Below, one piece after another: positions 44,177 through 51,005 of a DNA stretch of 64,000 nt (its first letter is position 1; every line of letters starts with the position of its first letter). Both the position numbers and the translations under genes were made by a program. This stretch comes from Streptomyces cavernicola (GTDB taxonomy: Bacteria; Actinomycetota; Actinomycetes; Streptomycetales; Streptomycetaceae): assembly GCF_029968035.1 (NCBI RefSeq), contig NZ_JASCIQ010000045.1, positions 1-64,000 on the forward strand, given 5' to 3'. The notes beneath the pieces were generated by a model that saw nothing but the letters and a program-made list of their open reading frames with translations, ran no database searches and had not been told where the DNA came from.

Positions 44177-44420
44177 GGGCGTCCTCCAGGCTGCTGATCG
44201 GGGACAGTGCGCGGTCCCCCTCGTGCGAGGTGAGCACCCGGTCGCGCACGGCAGCGATCACGCGGGCCTTGAGGTCCCGGGAGGCTTCCTTGCGCTGGGC
44301 GGAGTAGTAGCCCTGTGTCGTGGTGTTGCCGGTTGCGGCGGCCGACCACACCAGGTCGGACAGGGCCGCGATGTAGCGGCGGGTGAGGTTGAGGCGGTCG
44401 CGGGTCTCGTGCGCGTCCAT
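44160..44420 (-). CDS. Small helical protein, capsid operon
   Basis: An 86-residue protein (MDAHETRDRLNLTRRYIAAL, SAQRKEASRDLKARVIAAVR, ending SSLEDALVFTD). GGGAG lies just before the ATG. Its 3' end overlaps the scaffold-like gene. No domain recognised; a virion or adaptor role is possible from position. Confidence 0.6.
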   Translation of the reverse strand: MDAHETRDRLNLTRRYIAALSDLVWSAAATGNTTTQGYYSAQRKEASRDLKARVIAAVRDRVLTSHEGDRALSPISSLEDALVFTD

Positions 44421-44500
44421 CGGGCTCCCATCGGGTGCGGGTGGAGCGACCCGCCAGCAGGTCCGGCGGTAACTCCCGCTCCACCCCTGTCGGTACGGCG

Positions 44501-45166
44501 TTACGCGGCCTGGGCCTGGGAGCGGTTGCGCTGGCGGTAGCGGCGGGCCCGCTCGGCGGCCAGGCGGCGGGTGCGCTCGGTCTTGCAGCCGTCGCACACG
44601 GTCGGCCACTTCCGTTTCTGGGAAGCGGGGCGCCGGGCGGTGAACTCCCTCCCGCATTCCAGGCAGTTGGCCGTGTAGTGCTTGATGCCTCCGGCGATGG
44701 TCACGGTGCCGGCTGCGGTCTCGTACGCGTACGGATCGGGGTCGCTGCGCACCTGCTCCTCACGCTGGCGCAGCAAGGCCGCCTGCAAGCTCGGGTCCAT
44801 GCGGGACACGGTCACCTCGGGGTAGGGCTGGGCGAAGTCCAGGCGTCTGCCCGCCCGCCGGATCTCCCCCGCGTTCTTGCCCTCAGCGGGGTTCGGGGCG
44901 GTACCTCTGAGCGAGTGGAAGGCACTCCCGTGCAGGTCGTCACCACGCGCCGACACCGCCCGGTGGTCGTCACGTATCTCCGCCGCACTGTCGTCGACGA
45001 CGCAGGTCCAGGCAACATGCGCCAGGGCGTCGTCTTGCGCCACGGGGTCGTAGCGGGGTTGTCTGCCGTCCGCGATCAGCGGCACGCCGTACTCCTGTTC
45101 AGCCCTACGGGCTAGCGCCTCGTACAGCGTGGGCGGCACGATCCCCGCGTCGTCCAAGTAGTCCAT
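44501..45166 (-). CDS. Zinc-ribbon protein, first gene of the capsid operon
   Basis: A 221-residue protein. The C-terminus is a zinc ribbon (NCLECGREF ... VCDGCK) followed by a very basic helix (TERTRRLAAERARRYRQRNR), likely to bind DNA. The N-terminal part (MDYLDDAGIVPPTLYEALAR, then QDDALAHVAWTCVVDDSA) is unrecognised. AGGAGGG sits eight bases before the ATG. It could act in DNA recognition or packaging, since no terminase was found; this is inference. Confidence 0.65.
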   Translation of the reverse strand: MDYLDDAGIVPPTLYEALARRAEQEYGVPLIADGRQPRYDPVAQDDALAHVAWTCVVDDSAAEIRDDHRAVSARGDDLHGSAFHSLRGTAPNPAEGKNAGEIRRAGRRLDFAQPYPEVTVSRMDPSLQAALLRQREEQVRSDPDPYAYETAAGTVTIAGGIKHYTANCLECGREFTARRPASQKRKWPTVCDGCKTERTRRLAAERARRYRQRNRSQAQAA

Positions 45167-45190
45167 GTGGGGTGCCCTCCTGGCATGCGA

Positions 45191-45214
45191 AAGGCCCGCC
45201 AGAGAACGGGCCTT
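45191..45214. promoter_or_regulatory. Leader hairpin ahead of the capsid operon
   Basis: AAGGCCCG (45191-45198) and CGGGCCTT (45207-45214), a perfect 8-bp stem with an 8-base loop, 25 bases upstream of the zinc-ribbon gene's ATG. No U-run follows, so attenuation or protein binding is more likely than termination. Confidence 0.5.
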
Positions 45215-45425
45215 GAGAGTCGGTGGGTGGTTGTCAGCGGGGGCGCGGGCGGATGGACGCCTGGACGCTTCAGGTCTCCATGTGTCCTGGGGTGCCCCCC
45301 TCCACGGGGAACTTGAGCGCAGCGGGTTCCCGGCCTGCCTGCTCCACGGCCACGGTGCGTGTTCCGCCGGGCGGGCCTGACGGAATGACGAAACAGACCC
45401 CGTTTCTCGTTTCCCTTAAGACTTT

Positions 45426-45453
45426 CTATTAGGAAACCTGAACTCACCCTCAA
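45426..45453 (-). promoter_or_regulatory. Candidate promoter of the capsid operon
   Basis: On the complement, TTGAGG (45448-45453) and TAATAG (45426-45431) are 16 bases apart. Transcription would start near 45419, giving a leader of about 250 nt that includes the hairpin at 45191-45214. Confidence 0.5.
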
Positions 45454-45797
45454 ACCGTCAGTTCGTCATCTGTGCAGGTCAGGGCACTGTCAGACGGGTT
45501 GGGTCGTATGACGCTCCGCCAGGTTGGCCCCAGCGGGGCGCGCCTCCTTCAGGGCGTCCACACATCCGACGCTCTGTCGTGACCGGTTCCTGTGCGCTTG
45601 CGCCGGTAGCCCGGTCTCGGAGAGAAGGGCCCGGCCATCGCGACTCCTCCTGGATGCTCACCGAACGTGACCGCCACGAGGTGCGAAGGGGCGACGGGAC
45701 AGGGTGACGCAGTGACGAACCGGGAGCTGCTCTCGACCGTCCCGTAACCTTGCTTGCCGCCCGACGCGCTGCCCACCTTCAGGGTGGGTACGGAAAA

Positions 45798-45825
45798 GGC
45801 CCGCCCCTCCGAAGAGGAACGGGCC
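45798..45825 (-). terminator. Nested hairpin after the integrase gene
   Basis: GGCCCG (45798-45803) pairs with CGGGCC (45820-45825), enclosing a second stem CCTC-CGAA-GAGG. It lies 30 bases past the integrase stop and probably terminates it. Its outer stem matches the leader hairpin at 45191-45214. Confidence 0.6.
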
Positions 45826-45854
45826 CCAACAGGCGCCGCCGACAGGCGGGTTGG

Positions 45855-47498
45855 TCAGTCGTCCCCGTCCGTGGCCGCGCTCAGTTCAGCAGCAACCTTC
45901 GCCACGTCCTGTCCGTCCGCGTCCGCACGCCGGAGCTTCCCGTCCTCACCGAAGACGACCGTGAGACGAGACGTGTCCATCCTGCGCCCGCCTCGCTTCG
46001 CGGGAGCGACCTCCACATACGCACCGGCCTCCAGCAGGATGTCCCGCTTGCCCTCCACGCTCGCGGCCTTCCACAGGTCCGCGAAGCTCTGGCCTGTGCG
46101 CACCTCCTCGACGCCCGCAGGCTTGGCCTCGCTCTGCTTCTGCTTCAGCGAGGCCACGCGGTCCTCCAACTTCGTGTACTGCTCCGCGTAGCGCCTCGCG
46201 CCGTCCTCGCCCTTGAACAGGCCCCGTTCGTACCTGTCCTTCTCCAGGTCGCCGAGTGCCTCCTCCGCCTGCCGGATCTGCGGGCGGAAGTCCTCCCCCG
46301 CACGCTCCACCATGCGTACGACTTCGAGCGCGCCGAACTTCTCCAGGAACAATTCGGTGACGTGGTCCTCGGTGTGTTCGGCGGGCACCGACGGCCCGTA
46401 GCACGTGCTGACCTCGCCCAGGCGCTGCCGATGCTTCAGGCGCCCGATGCAGCGGTACCGGAGCCGGCCCTTCGCCGTGAACGTGTACATGCGCGAGCCG
46501 CACACCCCGCAGTACAGGACGCCGCGCAGCAGCGCCGTTCCGTGGCGGCGCTGCTCCCCTGCCCCCGCACGCCGTCCCAGCTCGTCCTGCAACGCGTGCC
46601 AGGTGTCCATGTCCAGGATCGGCGGACGTGTGACGAGCGGCAGCCCGTCCGTACGCAGGATCGGCTTGCCGTCCTCGATGACCTGGCCGAGCAGGTGGGG
46701 ATTGGTGAGCAGGCTCTTGAGGGTGGTCGTGTACCACTGCTTCGAGCCGCTGCGCCTGCCGTTGGTCTGGCGGGACGCGTGACCCGGTGAGGGCACGTCG
46801 GACTTGCTGAGGTCTGTCGCGATCTTCATCAGCGAGTCCTTGTTGAGGACCCGCTCCACGATCGCGTGGACGGTCTTGGCCTCCCCAGGATTGACCACCA
46901 GAATCCGCCCCGGGCCTTCCGGGTTGTCCGCCACCTGGTAGCCGTACGGAACCCGGCCGCCCGTCCAACGGCCTTCCCGCCGCAGGTGCTCGTGGGCGCT
47001 GGAGACCCGCATGCCGATGGTGTCCGACTCCAGCTCCGCGAAGACCGCGATGACCTTCGCCATGGCCCGCCCCATGGACGACGTCAGGTCCAGCGGCTCA
47101 CTCGCGGACGCCAGCGCGACGCCTTCGTTCTGCGTGATCTTCATGATCTCGGCGAAGTCGACCGTGGACCGGGCGAGACGGTCGATCTTGAAGAACACGA
47201 TCACGTCGAACTCGGCGAGCCGGGAGAGGACCCTCTGGAGCCCGGGGCGGTCCAGGCCGCGCGAGTACCCTGAAATGTCGATGTCCTCCTCGGCGGCAAC
47301 GACCTTCCAGCCCCGGGCCTTGCACAGAGCCTCACAGGCGGCGCGCTGCCGCTCGGGCGACGTAGACTCTTCTGTTTCGCGTGAAAGGCGGACGTAGATG
47401 GCGGCGCGCAGTCCTGGCGCACTTGCGGCCACGCCCTTCGCTCGACGGGCGCGGGGCATAGCCCGAGCCGTGGCAGGTGCAGGTGTGGTGTCTGTCAC
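45855..47498 (-). CDS. Large serine recombinase (integrase)
   Basis: A 547-residue phiC31-type site-specific recombinase. N-terminal resolvase domain: AAIYVRLSRETEESTSPERQ with catalytic Ser39, DISGYSRGLDRPGLQRVL and FFKIDRLARSTVDFAEIMK. Then the recombinase domain (VPYGYQVADNPEGPGRILVV) and the zinc ribbon (YCGVCGSRMYTF ... YRCIGR ... TCYGPSV) with a coiled coil (QYTKLEDRVASLKQKQSEAK). It starts on GTG 27 bases from the GTG of the divergent XPB helicase, next to attR, as expected for an integrase beside its own att site. Confidence 0.95.
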   Translation of the reverse strand: MTDTTPAPATARAMPRARRAKGVAASAPGLRAAIYVRLSRETEESTSPERQRAACEALCKARGWKVVAAEEDIDISGYSRGLDRPGLQRVLSRLAEFDVIVFFKIDRLARSTVDFAEIMKITQNEGVALASASEPLDLTSSMGRAMAKVIAVFAELESDTIGMRVSSAHEHLRREGRWTGGRVPYGYQVADNPEGPGRILVVNPGEAKTVHAIVERVLNKDSLMKIATDLSKSDVPSPGHASRQTNGRRSGSKQWYTTTLKSLLTNPHLLGQVIEDGKPILRTDGLPLVTRPPILDMDTWHALQDELGRRAGAGEQRRHGTALLRGVLYCGVCGSRMYTFTAKGRLRYRCIGRLKHRQRLGEVSTCYGPSVPAEHTEDHVTELFLEKFGALEVVRMVERAGEDFRPQIRQAEEALGDLEKDRYERGLFKGEDGARRYAEQYTKLEDRVASLKQKQSEAKPAGVEEVRTGQSFADLWKAASVEGKRDILLEAGAYVEVAPAKRGGRRMDTSRLTVVFGEDGKLRRADADGQDVAKVAAELSAATDGDD

Positions 47499-47525
47499 AA
47501 GACGATCCTATCCCCGGAGGTATGT

Positions 47526-49163
47526 GTGTCCTGCTTGATCGTCCAGTCGGACAAGACTCTCCTCCTTGAGGTCGATCACGAGCTGGCCGACGCCTGCCGT
47601 CGCGCCATCGCGCCGTTCGCCGAGCTGGAGCGGGCGCCCGAGCACATCCACACGTACCGGCTGACGCCGCTCGGACTGTGGAACGCGCGGGCGGCCGGGC
47701 ACGATGCCGAGCAGGTCGTCGACGCGCTCGTGGAGTTCTCGCGGTACCCGGTGCCGCACGCGCTGCTCGTCGACATCGCCGAGACGATGGACCGGTACGG
47801 ACGGCTCACCCTCAGCAAGCACCCCGCGCACGGCCTGGTCCTGACGACCACCGACCGGCCGGTGCTCGAAGAGGTGCTGAAGTCGAAGCGGATCACCCCG
47901 CTCGTCGGCGCCCGGATCGACCCGGACAGTGTGGTCGTTCACCCGTCCGAGCGCGGCCAGATCAAGCAGACGCTGCTGAAGCTGGGCTGGCCGGCCGAGG
48001 ACCTCGCCGGGTACGTGGACGGCGAGGCGCACTCCATCGACCTCGCCGAGGACGGCTGGTCGCTGCGCCCGTACCAAAAGCAGGCCGTGGAGAACTTCTG
48101 GCACGGCGGGTCAGGGGTGGTCGTGCTCCCTTGCGGCGCGGGCAAGACGCTCGTCGGCGCGGGGGCGATGGCCGAGGCGAAGGCGACGACGCTGATCCTC
48201 GTCACCAACACCGTGTCCGCCCGGCAGTGGAAGCACGAGCTGGTGAAGCGGACCTCCCTGACCGAGGACGAGATCGGCGAGTACTCCGGTACGAAGAAGG
48301 AGATCCGCCCGGTCACCATCGCCACGTACCAGGTGCTGACGACGCGGCGTAAGGGCGTCTATCCGCACCTCGAACTCTTCGACTCGCGGGACTGGGGCCT
48401 GGTCGTCTACGACGAGGTGCACCTGCTGCCCGCGCCGGTCTTCAAGTTCACCGCCGACCTGCAGGCGCGCCGTCGGCTCGGCCTGACCGCGACGCTCGTA
48501 CGCGAGGACGGGCGGGAGTCCGACGTGTTCTCGCTGATCGGCCCGAAGCGGTTCGACGCCCCGTGGAAGGAGATCGAGGCGCAGGGGTACATCGCGCCCG
48601 CCGACTGCGTGGAGGTGCGGGTCAACCTCACGGACTCGGAGCGGCTCGCGTACGCCACCGCCGAGGCCGAGGAGAAGTACCGCTTCTGCGCGACCACGGC
48701 CACGAAGCGCAGGGTCACCGAGGCGCTCGTACGCAAGCACCAGGGGCAGCAGACCCTCGTCATCGGGCAGTACATCGACCAGCTCGACGAGCTCGGCGAG
48801 CATCTGGGCGCGCCCGTCATCAAGGGCGAGACGTCCAACGCGGTGCGGGAGAAGCTCTTCGACCAGTTCCGGGAGGGCGAGATCTCCGTGCTCGTCGTGT
48901 CCAAGGTCGCGAACTTCTCCATCGACCTGCCCGAGGCGACGGTCGCGATCCAGGTGTCCGGCACGTTCGGCTCCCGCCAGGAGGAGGCGCAGCGGCTCGG
49001 CCGGGTGCTGCGGCCGAAGGCCGACGGGCACGAGGCGCGGTTCTACTCCGTGGTGGCGCGGGACACCATCGACCAGGACTTCGCGGCGCATCGGCAGCGG
49101 TTCCTGGCGGAGCAGGGGTATGCGTATCGGATTGCGGACGCGGACGACATCCTGGCGGGCTGA
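47526..49163 (+). CDS. XPB-type DNA repair helicase with element-supplied start
   Basis: A 545-residue 3'-5' superfamily 2 helicase. Walker A GVVVLPCGAGKTLVG (~res. 200), DEVH box VYDEVHLLP (~res. 296), motif III region LGLTATLVREDGRESD, motif VI QEEAQRLGRVLRPK. It unwinds damaged DNA, with the Helicase_C_3 protein as usual partner. Codons 1-4 (GTG TCC TGC TTG) and the GGAGG at 47516-47520 come from the integrated element; the host frame resumes at IVQSDKTLLLEV. So the product begins (M)SCLIVQ instead of the native (M)NGPLIVQ. Confidence 0.93.
   Translation: MSCLIVQSDKTLLLEVDHELADACRRAIAPFAELERAPEHIHTYRLTPLGLWNARAAGHDAEQVVDALVEFSRYPVPHALLVDIAETMDRYGRLTLSKHPAHGLVLTTTDRPVLEEVLKSKRITPLVGARIDPDSVVVHPSERGQIKQTLLKLGWPAEDLAGYVDGEAHSIDLAEDGWSLRPYQKQAVENFWHGGSGVVVLPCGAGKTLVGAGAMAEAKATTLILVTNTVSARQWKHELVKRTSLTEDEIGEYSGTKKEIRPVTIATYQVLTTRRKGVYPHLELFDSRDWGLVVYDEVHLLPAPVFKFTADLQARRRLGLTATLVREDGRESDVFSLIGPKRFDAPWKEIEAQGYIAPADCVEVRVNLTDSERLAYATAEAEEKYRFCATTATKRRVTEALVRKHQGQQTLVIGQYIDQLDELGEHLGAPVIKGETSNAVREKLFDQFREGEISVLVVSKVANFSIDLPEATVAIQVSGTFGSRQEEAQRLGRVLRPKADGHEARFYSVVARDTIDQDFAAHRQRFLAEQGYAYRIADADDILAG
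47538..47546. other. attR core
   Basis: Core ATCGTCCAG. Left flank is element DNA (GCTTG... half of the attP dyad), right flank is host helicase sequence (TCGGACAAGACT). It falls at codons 5-7 of the present XPB frame. Confidence 0.85.
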
Positions 49164-49178
49164 GGCTCAGGTCGGCCG

Positions 49179-50468
49179 TTAGTTCGCCGTCGGACGTGGC
49201 TGGCTCGATCGCCCTTCGGGCTCGTCCTCAAACTCCCCCAGCCTTCGGCCGGGAGGTGCCCCCAGACGGGCTGGGTTTGGGTCGGCTGCAGTTGCACGCT
49301 GGGGCGGTACCGAGACCCTGCGGCTTCGGCCCGTTCGCAGCCCCACGTATGCCAGCAGTGCGAGGCCGAAGAGGGGGTACGGGGACGCCAACGGCTGTTG
49401 CCACCACGGGTATTGGAGGTCCAGGTCGCCGTCGTGGGGCAGGAGCCACTGGGTGCGGGCGGTGAACAGGAGCGTCACGAACGCGGCGAGGTACAGGCGG
49501 CGTTCGGTGAGGAGCAGCGCGGCGAGCGGTACGCACCACACCCAGTGGTGGGACCAGCTGATCGGCGAGATGAGCAGGGCCGTGAACGCCGCCGTGAGCA
49601 GGCCCCACTGAGTGTGGCCGTTGCGGTGGGCGCGGCGGGCGAGCCACAGGCCGAGGACGGCGACGGCCACCGCGGGCGCCGCCCACAGCAGGCCCGGCTC
49701 CTCGATGCGCAGGGCACGCGCGAGGAACCCTTGCAGTGACTGGTTGTCGACGATCCAGACCTTGCCGACGCGGGCGGTCTCGAACATCCGCCGGGTCCAG
49801 AAGTCGACGCTGGCGGCGGGCAGGACAAGCACGCCGAGCAGCACCGTGCCGATGAACGAGGCGGTCGCCGTGACGGCCGTACGGATGCGTCCGATGAGCA
49901 GCAGGTAGACGACGAAGAAGCCCGGTGTGAGCTTGACGCCGGCGGCGATGCCGAGCGCGAAGCCCTTGCCGACGGCGCCCTCGGGACGGCTGAGGTCCCA
50001 CAGGACGAGGCAGGCGAGGGCGAGGTTGATCTGCCCGAACAGGAGGGTCTGGAAGACCGGTTCGAGCCAGATTCCGACCGCGGTCGCGGCCAGCGGCAGC
50101 CAGGGCCGGGAGCGCGCCCCGGAGGACCCGGCGAACTTCAGCGACAGGTGTACGAGGAGCGCGAGCAGCGCCACGTTCCCCACGACGAAGGCGATCTTGA
50201 GCAGCGGTATGGGCAGCCAGGTCGTGGGGACGAAGAGGATCGCGGCGAACGGCGGGTACGTCGCGGGCAGGTTCCACTCGGTGACTGTGAAGCCGTAGAG
50301 GTCGGTGCCGCCGACGACGGCCGCGCCCTCCGCCCGGTACACGAGCGTGTCGGCCATCGGGATGCGCAGGAGCACGCAGAGCGCGGTGAGGGCGGCGAGG
50401 GACCCGAGCAGCAGCACGCCGGAGGCGATGACGCGGGGTGAGCGCGGGGTCACAGTCCGGTGAATCAC
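49179..50468 (-). CDS. GT87 (DUF2029) polyprenol-phosphate-dependent mannosyltransferase
   Basis: A 429-residue GT-C glycosyltransferase with about ten membrane helices. Characteristic blocks: ADTLVYRAEGAAVVGGTDLY in the first outer loop, FGQINLALACLVLWDL, GIAAGVKLTPGFFVVYLLL, QSLQGFLARAL and ISPISWSHHWVW. Related proteins add mannose from a lipid-linked donor in envelope glycan synthesis. GTG start at 50468. It converges with the XPB gene. Confidence 0.88.
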   Translation of the reverse strand: MIHRTVTPRSPRVIASGVLLLGSLAALTALCVLLRIPMADTLVYRAEGAAVVGGTDLYGFTVTEWNLPATYPPFAAILFVPTTWLPIPLLKIAFVVGNVALLALLVHLSLKFAGSSGARSRPWLPLAATAVGIWLEPVFQTLLFGQINLALACLVLWDLSRPEGAVGKGFALGIAAGVKLTPGFFVVYLLLIGRIRTAVTATASFIGTVLLGVLVLPAASVDFWTRRMFETARVGKVWIVDNQSLQGFLARALRIEEPGLLWAAPAVAVAVLGLWLARRAHRNGHTQWGLLTAAFTALLISPISWSHHWVWCVPLAALLLTERRLYLAAFVTLLFTARTQWLLPHDGDLDLQYPWWQQPLASPYPLFGLALLAYVGLRTGRSRRVSVPPQRATAADPNPARLGAPPGRRLGEFEDEPEGRSSQPRPTAN

Positions 50469-50628
50469 GGGCGTGACCTTACCTGTCGGTTAGGGCGTCT
50501 TTACGTCGGGACGATCAACGGCACGGTACGACCGGATGGCAGGGAGGTTCAAGGGCGTTACCGGACATAGGAGTTGGGAGGCCTACGGGTCGACGGTCAC
50601 GGTCGACGGTCACCTTCGGCGGTCGCGG

Positions 50629-50817
50629 TCACCGTCGGCGGACGCCCGTCTCCTCTCCGTACTCGCCGAGGACGACCACGCTGAACGCGGCGCCGACGTA
50701 GACCTTGGCGGCGCGGAGGGCGTCGCCGATGCGGTGGCTGTGCCGGGTGCCGGTCGCGGCGGTGGCGCCGCGGGTCGGGTCCCGGCCGGGGGCTGGGGTG
50801 AAGGTTGCGCTGCTCAT
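50629..50817 (-). CDS. Small conserved hypothetical protein
   Basis: A 62-residue protein: a disordered Thr/Pro/Gly start, then RIGDALRAAKVYVGAAFSVV and LGEYGEETGVRRR, probably one amphipathic or membrane-associated helix. GGAGGT lies immediately before the ATG, unusually close, so the message may be leaderless. It diverges from the HelD-like gene. Function unknown. Confidence 0.6.
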   Translation of the reverse strand: MSSATFTPAPGRDPTRGATAATGTRHSHRIGDALRAAKVYVGAAFSVVVLGEYGEETGVRRR

Positions 50818-51005
50818 ACCTCCAGTGTCCGATCCGGGATCGGTATGCGGCGAAAACGGTTCGCACCCGGCCTCGGCCCTGGCCTAAACTCCCTCTTTCC
50901 CCCGCCTCCCTCGCGGAGAGCTGCTGCCCGGACGGAAACCGGTCGGCGTTCCTCACGTACGTACGCGACCGTGCGTAAGCACTTTTCCCGCCGGAGGCTG
51001 GCCCC

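Larger units (their letters stand above)
45167..45854. other. Non-coding region between capsid operon and integrase gene
   Basis: A 688-base gap holding the capsid-operon promoter, a leader hairpin and the integrase terminator (listed separately). Open frames between 45220 and 45780 lack ribosome binding sites and family similarity. Around 45400-45460 the sequence is AT-rich. Confidence 0.45.
39548..47546. mobile_element. Integrated ~8-kb capsid-encoding element with serine integrase
   Basis: Bounded by the 9-bp core ATCGTCCAG at 39548-39556 and 47538-47546. It carries DUF7848 and companion genes, an XRE-TPR regulator, a candidate structured RNA, a small membrane protein, a HK97-type capsid protein, a scaffold-like protein, two small unknowns and a large serine integrase. 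No terminase, portal, protease, tail or replication gene was recognised. The best reading is a phage satellite or capsid-forming island, or a strongly reduced prophage. It splits the XPB gene at its 5' end. Confidence 0.88.

Noticed and set aside
50818..51005. Rifamycin-associated element upstream of the HelD-like gene
   Set aside because: The expected GGGGCTTG inverted repeat is not present.
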